Counted from the stretch's first letter, positions 11,840-23,997 are shown. The stretch is DNA of 64,000 bases from Pyrenochaeta sp. MPI-SDFR-AT-0127 (GCA_020747015.1 JAGTJM010000020.1:1-64000), one strand, 5' to 3'. Notes: a model not told the origin generated them from the sequence alone. Numbers and translations: made by a program.

Positions 11840-13954
11840 ATGGCTCAAAACGCCTTCCTGAACCGTGAAAATGCTTGGGTTTCCACTATCTTAGTATGCG
11901 TTCTCGCCTTGTTTGCGGGTTTTGCAACTGCAAGAAGTCTGTAAAAGCATACTATCTCAAGTGGTATCCTGAATCAATGCAAACTAATCGTCTCTTCAGT
12001 ATCCTCACCTACAAACGTCCAATCGCCATACGGGGTAGGAGCATTCACCAAGCGAGAAGGCGACAATGACTCCGATGGCTATGTCCCACAATCCAGTGAT
12101 TGTTTGAATGCTCGACCTACCATTCGAAACGCGACATCTCTCAGCCTTGAGGAGATAGGCTGGCTAGAGAAGAGACGGGCGAATACTGTTTGGGCTATCC
12201 GCGACTTCCTTGCTCGTGTAAATTTCAGTGACTTCGATACCAATGCCTATATTGAAAGCATAAGCCAGAACATCTCTGCGCTACCGAATGTTGCGATTGC
12301 CGTGTCAGGAGGTGGATATAGGGCTTTGATGCATGGAGCTGGCGTGATTTCAGCTTTCGATAACCAGACGCAAAACTCAACTTTGCCTGGCCATGTTGGT
12401 GGACTTTTGCAAGCATCTACATACCTATCTGGTCTGTCAGGTGGCAGCTGGCTGATTGGAAGTCTATACATCCCAAAACTGAAGTCGGTACAGGAGATTT
12501 TCACAATGAATCCAAACGATGCGACCTCTCTGTGGCAGTTGGATAACTCGATTATCAAAGGTTGGTATAGAGCTTCCAATTGCATGCTGATCTAATACGT
12601 CCAGGTCCCACGGCGTTATCCACCTCGAGCTATTATACAACCATAATGGATGAGGTCGATAGTAAAGACGCAGCCGGCTTCAATACTACAATCACAGACT
12701 TATGGGGACGGGGACTATCTTTTCAGTTGTTCAATGCATCAGATGGTGGCCCAGGCAAGTCAGTAAACCCAACTGTGCGGTCCAACATTAATTAGGCGCG
12801 AAGGTTATACATTCTCAGACATAGCACGGGATTTAGACTTCCAATCCGCGTCAGCACCTTTACCCATTGTTTTAGCACTGGAGCGAGCACCAAATCAGCT
12901 TCTGATTCCCTCAAACTCTACGTCATATGAGATAAACCCGTGGGAATTTGGCACATTCGACCCACCGACAGCTGCATTTGCTCCCCTACAGTACGTTGGC
13001 TCGAAATTCCGAGCGGGTGTTCTCCCCGATACCGAAAGATGTGTTTCAGGGTTTGATAACGCCGGTTTCGTGGTTGGCACCTCGTCTTCACTTTTCAATC
13101 AGGCCTACTTGCAAATTAACAAGACCGATATTCCACCTCGAGTGCAGGATTACCTCACAGAAAAATTGGAGGAGATTGGAAATGAGAATAACGATGTATC
13201 AAATTGGGTGAATCCTTTCTATCAATACAACGAACAGCAAAGCTCGAACGCAAACAGTACGGCCCTATATCTTGTCGACGGCGGGGAAGACCTGCAGAAC
13301 ATTCCTCTCTATCCATTACTCCAATCGCCCCGCCAAGTAGATGTGATATTTGCTGTGGATAGTTCAGCAGATACCGGCGCCCCTGGCGCATATTGGCCAA
13401 ATGGAACAGCACTCGTGGCGACGTATCAACGATCGCTGCTCAAAACAGGACATACCGTCTCATTCCCATCAATACCAGATCAAAATACATTTGTCAACCT
13501 CGGTCTCAATTCACAGCCAACATTTTTTGGTTGTGATACAAAGAACTTAACCGAGCTGAGTCCACTTATTGTGTATATTCCTAACCAGCCCTTCACCTAC
13601 AACTCAAATATCTCAACGTTCCAGCTGACGACCAACGATACGGAGCGAGATTCAATCATTCAGAATGGCTACAATGTCGCTACAAGAGGAAATGGAACGC
13701 TAGACAAGGACTGGCCAAGCTGTATTGGGTGCGCGGTGCTATCTAGGAGCTTTGAGAGGAATGCAGTCAAGCCCCCTGCAATTTGTAGTCAGTGTTTCCA
13801 AAGATATTGTTGGAATGGAACCGTGAACTCTACGGCTCCTCCTCCATTTGCACCTTCTCACGCTATCAAAACGAGCAGTTGCCCACGAGGAGCAGAAGGT
13901 GATTACCCATTTATTGTTGCGCTCTGCTTGCTATCCCTTCTTCTGTCTTTTTAA
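11840..13954 (+). CDS. lysophospholipase / phospholipase B, secreted and GPI-anchored
   Basis: Hydrolyses fatty acyl chains from phospholipids and lysophospholipids at the cell surface. Exons are 11840-11936, 12000-12560, 12605-12754 and 12804-13954, giving about 652 residues, typical of fungal PLB. The N-terminus (residues 10-30) is a hydrophobic signal sequence. The cPLA2-type catalytic core is intact: oxyanion motif SGGGYRA with Arg near 140, nucleophile elbow GLSGGSW with Ser near 179, and LVDGGEDLQNIPLYP with Asp near 428. Many N-glycosylation sites follow, then a Cys-rich end and a hydrophobic tail (PFIVALCLLSLLLSF) that fits GPI attachment. Intron 3 uses a GC donor (CCAG|GCAAGT); the GT alternative four bases on breaks the frame. 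Exon 1 ends with a weaker GTCTGT donor, so the first junction is less sure. Confidence 0.92.
12755..12803 (+). other. GC-AG intron in the phospholipase B gene
   Basis: A 49-base intron with donor CAG|GCAAGT, the optimal GC-AG donor, and acceptor GCGAAG. Splicing joins GGPG to YTFSDIA, as the family expects. The nearby GT at 12759 gives the wrong phase. Confidence 0.8.
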
Positions 13955-15642
13955 AATATGAACCCTGTTTACGGTATGTAGGTCAAACTTCGAACGAACA
14001 ATCAACATACAACGTTTATTTGTTTCAAAGCCATTTAACTAATCATCATTTGTAACCTTTGTTCCTTATACTTAGAAGACTTCTTTGTGATGTGTGTATG
14101 GTCGTTAGAGCTCTCGCTCCCTTACCTAATCCACTCGATTTCAATACTATCAAGCATCCTCTTGCTCCTGCACTCCACCTTCACACGCTGCACAAGATTG
14201 GGCATCCAAGACGATGCAGACGGTCACACAGGAACGACTCATGAAGCAGCTCGCGAATAGATTCGTTCCAAGAGCGACATGCACTCACTTGCGGCAATCG
14301 GTCAGCGCTTATGTCTCTTGATAGATTACCATACACCGTGTTAAGACCATTTCACGAGTGGCTTGCTAAACTCGTTGGACCTTTCCTATCAACACTAGAT
14401 TGTTAGTCAATGTCCTAAAGCCTGCGTCGCCAACAGGATCAGATATTCAAGTCGAATATTCGCTTGCGTAAATAGGCCCCACTTTTACACACTGCGGAAA
14501 TCTAGCCCGACAGGACTTACTTAGATGCGTGGCCTGATCATTAGCACTTTTCGCGCGTGTGGTGCCGCTTCCCCACCTCGCTTATCGAAGCCTTCGCTTA
14601 TCGACGCGTGTGACAAAGGAGCAGATCGTCGATCGCTACTTGTCGTCGGTTCGAGATTCAGGGACGCGGGGAGTGGCGTCGTTTGTCACATGTAAACGGT
14701 GCCCTCGTTTGGTGCTCATAATGATGCTTCGCCGACCAGTATTGCTTGGATAGATGTGGTTGGCAGCCATAAACGTTGCCAGATGTATCTCTTTGTTCTC
14801 ATTGAACCGAGTACGGCTCCGCTTGAAATATTTATCGGTGTTGATTCGCTGGTAACGCTGTCGCTCATCCGCAAGTGCTCTAGCTAGCTATGTAATCGTT
14901 CGGGAGGCTTCGTGCGCTCCCGAGATGAACATGTCTACATTGGTGGTCTCTCAGTTTCATACATATTTGTATCTTGCACAACAACGAAAAGACAATGCAC
15001 AACAAGGCCGTTGCTTCACGGAGAGTACTTCAGGTAATGCTGGAGACGATTCTTCATGAAATTATGTACGCGACATAAGCTTAAGAAGAATAGTCTAGAC
15101 CGTAGTGCAAAGTTCTTCAATGAGGATAGCACATCAAATAATAGATGGTAGAATTAGGAATGATAATTGGGAGAGCGATGATAAACAATACTCACATCTT
15201 CTAAAGCAACTTCCAGTTACTTTTAAAGCTGAACTAGAGGTTCGTCAATCCTAGTAGATAAGCGAAATTCTGAAATCCAAAACGTTGAGTAAGAGTATAT
15301 ACCGTCCTCTTTTGCTTTTGTTTCTGGTCTTTCGGTTCATGGTATGTTTCTATCAGTGCTGAAGGACGATAAGAGCTTTCTTCAAGACCTTGAACAACAG
15401 TTCATAGTTTCTCTTGAATTCTAGAACATTTGCCACATATCTCCACGATGCTCATTGAAAGTATCTACACATATTTGATTTGCATAGCCCATGAGTTCGT
15501 TTTCTTCTTTTTAGCGTGCTCTTACTGCTAACTAGACTGCCTGACGCGAAGGTTGGCTTTTGAATGTTTGATTCTGCTTCATCTGCCTTCACTGTATTTG
15601 TAGGCATCATATAGTCTGATATAGTATTCTGGAAGCCAAATT
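13955..15642. other. intergenic gap between convergent genes
   Basis: About 1.7 kb between the 3' ends of the phospholipase B and arrestin genes. I see short frames only, without recognisable protein sequence, and no repeats worth naming. Confidence 0.5.
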
Positions 15643-17554
15643 TCAGCGAGCTAATTGTTTGTAGGGTGGAGGGGGTGCTTCCAGTGATAGTGGTGGCCCT
15701 TTATCCTCAAATGCCGGGGGATCAAACGATAGGGCTCTGAACAGGTAAGTAGGCCGACGCAGATAAGATTCAACCGGACGGCCTATGTGCACCTGCCGTA
15801 GCAATGAATGATCTGCTAGTTCTGAACTTGAAAGGGTGGCATATGAGTCTTCTTGATGCCTATTCGGTGTGTCTGAGGTTGAAACAAGGTGGACGTGAGT
15901 AGCACAGCAGACTTCCGGAGCCTTCGAGCAATCACGTTCATTCATGCACCTGCTACAGATAGAGTCCGGTGCTGAATATGTCGGTAGTGTATTGATAGCC
16001 TCGGTCACTTGGTGGGATAGGATACGAATTGGCGAATCGACCGAAATTTCGAACAGTCGTCTTTTGTTTGAGTCAGTTCGATCAACCATCGAAAGTCGTA
16101 TAATGATCTGAAATCACATTAAGTAAACGAGCGCAACTTTGAGAAGCCTAATTACCTTTATCCAGTGATGTACTAGAATATTTTGGAACGTGGTATCAGA
16201 GTGCAGCTTTAAACCCTCACCCTCGTGCTTCATGTTGTGACAGCTGGGGAGTGGCACAAGAAATTCCATCACTTTCGTTCCAACGATAAAATCTCTGCTT
16301 AAGCTACCGGAAACGTCTGTTAGCCCCTGCACATTCATCTCTGAAACCGCTTCGTCTTGGTAGGATGTAGCAACTCCACCACGCACAGTTCTTCTGAGGC
16401 CGCCGGAGACGCTACTCGTTGGAGGGGCGTCTGCTCGCTTCTCAAATAGCTGTATTTTCTGAACAGGTTCTATGCGGTGAACTTGCTTATTCAAACAAAA
16501 ATATTCGATATGTTCGGTCACAAAAACTTTGACCCATTGGAACTGGGCCTTTGCTAGCGGGGTGAGGTTGATCGAAATGGGGACCTGTGCGCCGAGTGGA
16601 AAGGACTTCCCAGAAATGGTGACATTCAGTTTCACTCGGTTCCCCATAGTCCGGCTCACTACAATTGGTTCGACTTGTTCCAATGCGCATTGAGCTGGGG
16701 TGCGGATGAGAGTGACTTCCTTAGACGCCACAAGATTAGTGGAGAAAACTCCCGCACGCTCAACAATCGCCTTCAACTCGTACTTTACGGAGCCCATTTT
16801 AAGGTCAATGGTTTCAGGAAGATTGCTTTCCAAGGGCAATTCGAAATCATATGTGTAATCGCCAGGGGGGAAAATTTCGTACCCCTTCCGTGCAACTGAA
16901 GGCACATTGGTTGAGCATTTGCCTTTAACAAGTTTCAACAAAGAGTTGGCTTGCAGTGATACCCGACTTGCTTTCCCAGAGCCTATATCCTTGGAGGAGT
17001 TGTTACTTGAGCTGATGGACAGACCCTGAGTTGCCATACCTCCCGTCAATGAGTTGACAAGTTCAGTATAATCGGCACCGATTTCAGTTGCTGCTGTCAG
17101 GGATTGAGCATCGAAGAACGGCCATGTGTTATTTATGATGGTATTTGTCTCCTCGAATTTGATCTTGTTAGGAGGAATACCTTCCCTTATGTTAGCGCGT
17201 GTGCACACATGAAGAAGCAGAACAATCACCCTGGGGCCATTTTGTCACGGCCTTGCCATGAAATCTCAATGTTACTGCTTTTATCTTTGCAGGTCTTATG
17301 ACTCGCAAGTGCAACGACCCACGTAGCACCACGGTACTTCGCTCGGACGTAGGCCTTTGGTCGAAACCTTGAAGAAAAAGTACAGGTTCAACCAAGGAGA
17401 TGTTGAAAATGATGCCATTTCCTGATTGTAAAGACTTCTCTTTTAGCATTGTTCTCGCCATGCTCATTACAGAGTACTTCGTAGATTGCCGGTTAGGAGG
17501 TTGGTGTCTCTCAATTAACGCTGGCCAGCGGTTGGTCTCCAATGGCTGTGACAT
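15643..17554 (-). CDS. alpha-arrestin (ubiquitin-ligase adaptor)
   Basis: Arrestin-fold adaptor that recruits a Rsp5/HulA-type HECT ubiquitin ligase to plasma-membrane transporters for endocytosis. Exons are 17230-17554, 16156-17180 and 15643-16107, giving about 604 residues. An in-frame TGA lies just upstream of the ATG at 17554. The N-arrestin half runs from FNISLVEPVLFLQG through RPAKIKAVTLRFHGKAVTKW and NTWPFFDAQ to PPGDYTYDFELPLESNLPET. The C-arrestin half includes GKSFPLGAQVPISINLTPLA and ends near HHWIK-IIIRLS. The tail carries LPTY near the start of exon 3 and PPPPY five residues from the end; PPPY is a consensus WW-domain ligand. Both introns (17181-17229 and 16108-16155) keep phase and restore family sequence (TKWPQGIPPNK). 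Confidence 0.9.
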
Positions 17555-18719
17555 CCTTCAACCCGTTAGTGGCTGGCATCCATCTCCAGATTTTCGACGA
17601 GGCCGAAAGGGTCCCTTGGCACTTCTTATCCCTGTTTATGTGGATATCCGGTTGGGTGGCGCGGAGTGGTTAGGCGCGTCACAAATGATGGCAGTGATTG
17701 AGTGAGAAACCGTTGAATCTCAACAATATATCTATCCAGCTTTTCCTAGTGCAGAAGTCACTGGTGGTGTTGTTGGGCGTTTGGCCTGGGCATGGTCATG
17801 CGCAGCTCGAATTACAGACCTATCCAGGAATATTAAGGTGATTTTGTATCAGGTTGCTTGAACGGGTATTTTTCCAAGTGAACATAGCGTCTACAAACAA
17901 GAGTTAAGATGTCTTTCATGATAGATCTGCTTTTACTGGCTGTACCAATACCACGCCACATAATTTAACTTCATCCCCGCGGTCAAAACATCTAAATAGA
18001 GTTAGCGGAGGGTTTGAATGCTTCCAGGTTTCGTAGAACAGGAGCGGTCCAGATCTCTTGCAGCGAGACATGTGGCAATAGAGAACACTCAAACGCTAAA
18101 AGCAAACTTCCCATGTTTCTACAGAGGTGCTTAATTCCGTATTAAAAACAACTCTTCACGTTAGCAGTACCAAAAACTGGAATGTTGCCAATAGTAGCCC
18201 CAAGAGCAGGATAATTAAGCCTCACACAATTAACATTCCGGCAATCATACATGCGTCTACCATCAAGACAGCGTTAATCAGGTAGAATTCAAGGTCGCCA
18301 AAAGAGAAATGCCAGCGATTGCCAACACGTGGAGTATCACCTTATTATCGACCCAATGAAAGATGGATGCCATAATTAACCTGACGTCACCAAGAACTCC
18401 ATGGGCCATGCATATCTTGGAGAGGCTACGTTACGTTTCTATTGAAGCTCAGCTGCAACACGTGTAATGTATGGCTAGAAGCTGCCTTGGCAGCGGTTCT
18501 GGCATTCTTATCATTGGAAAATATGTTCTTACGCCGGTTCTGAAATGATGGCTATCAAGTGACGATATGTTCGAGTGTTTTGATGTCATGAGAACCCAGA
18601 CTGTTTTCTCAGCTAACAAGAGATGAAAGTAGAAGATAAGCTGGTTGTATCACATGGTGAAGCACGAGTAAAATACAAGGAGGCCAATTGGAAATAGGTA
18701 TTCATCTTGGGTAACTGCG

Positions 18720-18753
18720 CCATGCAGTTCCATGCAGTGCCATGCAGTGCCAT
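18720..18753. repeat. 10-bp tandem repeat, CCATGCAGTG
   Basis: Just over three tandem copies of CCATGCAGTG; the first has TT in place of TG at its end. Confidence 0.85.
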
Positions 18754-19012
18754 TGATAACATACCGCATATTCATCTTTCCATCCATGCTGACTCATTTC
18801 CGTACAGTTGTTTCCTTAATTGATCCTCAACTACCCCGCATCTTTATGAATTAGCTAGGGGCAACGCGAGAGCATTTTCTTGCATGCTGGCTGTATGCGC
18901 GCCCCGAAGCCACTAAGGTCATTCAATCTTTGATCGCTGCTCTGGACTCCACATTACGCCTAACGAGCTCTCCACAATTAGCAACTCGTTTCGCAAGAGT
19001 GGAAGCACAACC

Positions 19013-19070
19013 GGAGCTGTGCGGGGCTGTGCGGGGCTGTGCGGGGCTGTGCGGGGCTGTGCGGAGCTGC
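19013..19070. repeat. 10-bp GC-rich minisatellite, GGGGCTGTGC
   Basis: Nearly six tandem copies. Four perfect GGGGCTGTGC units are flanked by GGAGCTGTGC on the left and a partial GGAGCTGC on the right. The unit is not a multiple of three, so the Pro/Arg/Thr-rich frames on the minus strand are by-products, not a protein repeat. Confidence 0.9.
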
Positions 19071-19882
19071 ACCAAAATCCGCTGATCACTGCAACTAAAC
19101 TTAGCTGCATTGATCATCAAGAAGTAGCTTGTAGTTAAAGTTGACGTTCCTGATTTTATGGACATATTCAATTCGCGTACGGTGCGTGTTCCTAAGACAT
19201 ATCCCAGTTGCTAAGTGCCAAAATTTATTTAAAAGCCAGGAAAGAAGTGAAAAGCGCGTTGCAGCAGGGAGGAGCGCGATTTCTGCGGGGTATATTACGT
19301 GATTTTAACTCTGTCGACCGCCTCCTTGGCAGGGTCTATTGCTTACCAGGGTTGATAACTTCACTGTCAAAGCAAATCTCCTGGCAGGTGCAGGCTGGAG
19401 TTGAACTCCGTCCACTTCCGCCACTAGTAGAAAAGGACACTCTCGAGTAGCAATTGGAGAGGGCTGTATTTTATATTTGCGCGAGAGAAAACGTGATTTA
19501 GATCGCTCCTGTTGTTGAAGCCAGATAGTTCGATTGAAAAAATAACGCAGGAACGCGTGATGGCGAACAATAGTTTTAATTACAAGCACTTGAAGTCCCA
19601 GGCCGCATAGCTGACTAAGTCACATCTCGCGAAGCCAGAACGTGTAATAACAGGATTCAGCATAGTAGCAACTTCCTAAGCTGCATTGCATTTAACACAG
19701 CCTCATGTCATGATCACCATCGAGTCCTTGCGTCGGCATTAGTGCTGGTTTTCTGAATCAACTGAGTGCTGCTTCTTGCGCATAATTTTCTCTTTCATTG
19801 CACTGTCCGTCGTTAGCAAGGCAATCCATAGAATCCACGGTGTAGTTGCACCCCTGACCTTGTTCTGTGTGTCTCGCGACCC

Positions 19883-20491
19883 TCACGGATTTCCACAAAA
19901 ACAAAACCACCCTAGGTCCTGAGTATCAGTATAGCTAGTGCCAGGAATGATTTGGTGTTGATTTCGGAACTGACAAGAATTGCACTGAGCAACCAGGCCA
20001 TCGCTCCCAAAAATAGGAAGGAGAGGATGGCCCTCCAACTTCCGCATCCCGCTGAACCAACGGTTGTGACTGTTATAGTACCCGGGGGTGCAACAGTCCA
20101 GAATCGACCCCAGTAGTAGCCCCAGTAATTCCAATACCAGCGCGAAGAGCAAGAGCTATTAAGCTGTGTACCCAATTAGGTCAGCCACTTCAGTGCCCTG
20201 GCCAATACTCACATCAGCAAGAAGCCCAAATGCGACTATTGAGCAGACGAAAAATATGGCATCGAGGGGCCAGGCGTAAAAGGAGTATTTGAGAGGAACG
20301 AAAAGAATCATTGAAGCAATTAGCTCCAAACAAGAGATAACCTGGGCGTAGATAAGGCGGCCATCGGTGGATGTTCCTGATGGAATGTGCAACAAGTAGA
20401 AGAAGCGTCCCAGAAGGGCTACAACGATGATAGAGCTGCAGAATTCGCCAAATCGAAGGAGGACAGAGAAAACTTTAGTGCCGGTGCCCAT
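19883..20491 (-). CDS. MARVEL-domain-like four-helix membrane protein
   Basis: Small integral membrane protein with four hydrophobic helices: VFSVLLRFGEFCSSIIVVALLG, a second after GRLIYAQVISCLELIASMIL, a third in SFYAWPLDAIFFVCSIVAFGLLAD, and the last in SWRAILSFLFLGAMAWLLSAIL. Between helices 3 and 4 lies the fungal family signature CSSRWYWNYWGYYWGRFW. The ATG is at 20491. Exon 1 is 20213-20491; an intron at 20164-20212 (GTGAGT...ACACAG) joins LLAD to LNSSC in phase. The end is uncertain. A second intron with donor GTCAGT after SAIL would give a short DLGWFCFCGNP tail stopping at 19883; unspliced reading stops at 19912. MARVEL proteins act in membrane domains and vesicle traffic; the exact role here is unknown. 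Confidence 0.8.
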
Positions 20492-21519
20492 AATTGCTGA
20501 CAAGGTAATAATTTTGATTCAGTGAAGATAGAGCGGCGAGAGTGAAGGTTACTCTGCACTGCAAACTTGGTCTATATAGGAGGCAGCTTCGCAGCTTGTG
20601 TTCTGCTCAGGCTTGATCATCAAAGAGGGCACCAATGGGAAGACTAGCCATACTCGTATGAGCAGGTCAACAAAGAGGTGGTTGTCCATCAAACATGAGC
20701 GAAATAAAATGGCTCAACATCTGATCATGTTTCACATGCTAGCTTGAAGGAGTAGCTACACAGTCCGCCATTGGCCCCTGCCCAATGATCGGTTGCATAA
20801 TGCCTCAACCTGTTAGTATTAGCTACAGGGATGCGATTTAGTCATGGTCAGTCGAGGAACAACGCTGAATTCGCTTACAGATATCTCAATGCAACCGGGC
20901 CACCGCCCTTGTTCTATCGATTCGCTTATGCAGCTTACGCTTGGCTATTTCGAATTCCTTACTGCTAATATTAAAGTTTCAAGAACGGCGACAGACTGTA
21001 ACGTTTGCATGCTAGCTGCATTCAGGCCATCCAACAATACCTTTCATCGCTTATTCATCATTGACTGCCGCCAAGACTCAACATGCCGGATCTGTCATGT
21101 TCCACTAAATCAATACACGAGAGCATATTTTCTTTGTTCTCTCTGGATCGAACCTTTCCAACTCCGACACCCCCGCAATGGCAGCCGAGCATACGCCACC
21201 CGTTCCATCCAAGCTATAGACCTCACCTATTGGTGGCATCTTTCATTCAAGATCGCATAGCTTTTCGTGTTCAGCAGGGTCGAATTGCACCAATTGGGCG
21301 GCTCTAGTAAGGGAGAAAACGATCAAGCTTTGCGACTGCACTCACATCTTTCTCAAACTTCATGTCCACACAAAAATACAGACTATCTAGCTCCTCTCTA
21401 GTGTATGCGATATTCTTTACTCTCTGCCTGTATTTCCGAAGCCAGCTGTAACCTAAGAACAAAGCTCTATCTTTGGGCATTCCTTGCATTAAGCTCAACA
21501 TCTCATCTATCTCCACATC
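20492..21519. other. divergent intergenic region
   Basis: One kb between the MARVEL-like gene (minus) and the RTG2-like gene (plus), presumably carrying both promoters. A 138-codon frame at 20844-21260 has no recognisable sequence and I do not count it as a gene. Confidence 0.45.
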
Positions 21520-23404
21520 ATGGGCGGTGGCTACGACTTTCCCCTGCATCAGGCACAACTAAATCATGCATCTGATGACTCCTATTTCAAACCTCAAAAT
21601 GCACCACAGTATTTGCGGGCAGTGATTGACATGGGCAGGTAATTAAACCACAGTAACATTTTTAATGGAAAAATTATGTGCTAGTACCTGACATTTCACC
21701 TCCTATACCAGCAATGGTATAAGATTCTCAATCACAGATCTCACACCGCCTACGGCCCGCATTCTTCCCACTCTCCATGTCCACCGCCTTGACATAAGTC
21801 TCTATGATGCCCAGTTTGATCACTCAACCGGTGCTCGTGTTCCGATTCCTGAATCTGTTATCAAGGATGTCGTTGCTGGACTTCTCCGCTTCCAAATCAT
21901 CTGCGCGGATTTCGGTGTCCCCAGTTATTACACTCGCATCATAGGTACTGAAGCTACACGAACCGCTATCAATTGCACTGAATTTCTTGAGGAGATTCGT
22001 AGAGCAACTGGGTTATCTGTCGAACTGTTGGCAAAGGAAGATGAGGGTAAAATTGGTGCACTCGGCATTGCGAGCAGTTTCTCGGAAATGGAGGGGATTG
22101 CCATGGACCTTGGAGGCGGCAGTACACAAATTACCTGGCTTCTGTCGCATAGCGGGATAATCAAAATGAGTCCAAAGGGCGCGTTCAGCTTCCCGTATGG
22201 GGCTGCGGCCCTAACGCAGAAGCTAGATGAGTTGACCAAAGGAAAGACTCACGACGAAGCCCGTAAAGCGAAGGAAAAGCTACGTGAGGAGATGAAAACT
22301 AATTTTCTCAATGCTTACACCAAGCTTCTAGTTCCGAATGACATCGTGGAGAGAGCAAAACAACAAGGTGGGTTTAAGCTATATCTTTCGGGGGGCGGAT
22401 TTCGTGGATGGGGTTATCTATTGTTGTACCAGAACCAGACAGGAAAACATCACTATCCAATCTCCATCATTAATGGGTTCACGGCTCCAAAGTCAGACTT
22501 CACGGATACAGAAAAGCTGAAAGAAGTCGCGCACACTGCACATAAGATTTTCAGGATTTCGGACCGTCGACGTAAGCAGGTTCCAGCTGTAGCATTCTTG
22601 GTCAGCGTTCTCGCAAACGCATTGCCACATGGCATAAAAGAGGCTCACTTCTGTCAAGGGGGGGTGAGAGAGGGTGTTCTGTTTCAGGATCTTCCGCCAA
22701 GCATTCGCCGACAGAATCCACTTACAGTGGCTACCACTCCGTTCGCGAGAGACTCTGCACCTAGCATTGCTGAGCTCCTCCTCGATGCTATACCCAAGTA
22801 TAGCAGAGCACATTCGGACCAGCTCTCCAGTTTGGTAAGCTTGGATATCATTGAGGCGCTTGCCAACACTCTCTACGTGCACTCTGTTATGTCGAAGGAG
22901 TCATCATCCACATGTGCCCTGTATAGCACCAGCACCGGCTTACTGTCTTCAACACACGGTGTATCGCACTCTAACCGCGCCCTACTTGCACTGATTCTCG
23001 AGGAAAGTTATGAGGGCGAGCTGCCGCCACGAGAGACAAGATTCAAGGCCTATCTGCGCAACATTCTCGAGCCTAAGGATATATGGTGGACGTGCTACCT
23101 TGGTGGGGTGGCGCTCTTGCTTCGTCGTCTCTATCCGTCTGGCTTTATTGATGATATGAAGCCAAGAGTCCAACTATCAGCTCGGTGGACGATGAACGTT
23201 GGTGGCAGAAACAGTGCAAAGGGTATTCAGTTGGTGTTTCTTATTCAAAAGAAGGTGAATGATCCAATGAAACTGAAGGAGGCCATTCAAGATCATATAC
23301 ATGTGATCCGTAAAGTTGGAAAAAAGAAAAATTGGATCGGAGGGAGGAATGGATGGGGACTAGCAGTGGAGGTGTCCGTGGAGGAGGGTGATCTTACGGT
23401 GTAG
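21520..23404 (+). CDS. RTG2-like Ppx/GppA-family protein
   Basis: Member of the exopolyphosphatase/guanosine-pentaphosphatase superfamily closest to the yeast retrograde regulator Rtg2. Two exons, 21520-21638 and 21712-23404, give about 603 residues. The ATG at 21520 is the first after an in-frame TAA. The ATPase-fold motifs are intact: DMGSNGIRFSI (phosphate 1, spanning the intron), IIGTEATR, and DLGGGSTQITWL (phosphate 2). GGVREGVLF follows in the second half, as in the family. The C-terminal third (about 200 residues) is the fungal RTG2-type extension. Rtg2 relays mitochondrial state to nuclear genes. Whether this copy is the orthologue or an accessory paralogue cannot be told from one window; its neighbours are all accessory genes. 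Confidence 0.88.
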
Positions 23405-23997
23405 CCACTATTAGGGGAGAATGGGAGTAAGCGTTGAAATTCCTTGCTAAAGAGCCCCTACTCCACACCATTATAATACTAGCAGAAAGATCCTTTCTTT
23501 ATTTTGAAGTATATTTGTAATACTTAGGATACTTAGTCGCTAACTCTCTTGTCACTTCAGTAAGAAACGGCTGTTTGTTAAAATTTCGAAGATTAGGCCA
23601 GCTATGTGTGTGATAAATAAACTGTAGTAACGCCGTAACAGTCTCTGGAATCGGTTCATCATCGGGCGTTTTTTATGTCCAGATATCGATAACGTTGCGT
23701 GCATTTGCGAGGAATGAAGTGTAATTGGTGGAAGTGGTTGTTTAATGTGTCGAAAAAGTGTCAGACGGGCCCACAGGGGCCCCATTGCATTAGATCTTCG
23801 TAGTTTGACTATTCTTTGTCGTCATTTTTACTGGAGGGATCTTCTTCATTCTCGCTATTTTGCTCCTCATCATCAGATGTTGGCGGAGTTTCTTTGTCGT
23901 CCGACGCAATACTTTTGTCATTGTACACCATTTCTTCATACTCGTATCACAGGGGCCGCTTCTCCATCCCCAGATATGGTCGTATCTTCTACTTCAT
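23405..23997. other. intergenic gap, no gene seen
   Basis: About 590 bases between the RTG2-like gene and the frameshifted gene, which converge here. Overlapping short plus-strand frames near 23745-24050 look like chance. Confidence 0.4.

Larger units (their letters stand above)
17555..19882. other. long intergenic gap with tandem repeats
   Basis: About 2.3 kb between the 5' end of the arrestin gene and the 3' end of the MARVEL-like gene. Apart from two 10-base tandem repeats (listed separately) there are only short frames that I cannot support as genes. Confidence 0.5.

Noticed and set aside
19013..19070. Tandem repeats as a CRISPR-like array
   Set aside because: The repeats are directly adjacent without spacers, the unit is 10 bases, and the genome is fungal.
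18919..19171. Pro/Arg/Thr-rich minus-strand frames as a repeat protein
   Set aside because: The 10-base unit cycles through all three frames, so the peptide repeat is a DNA repeat artefact.
21304..21558. 84-codon minus-strand frame overlapping the RTG2-like start
   Set aside because: No recognisable sequence; it is antisense to the first RTG2-like exon and has no supported partner exon.
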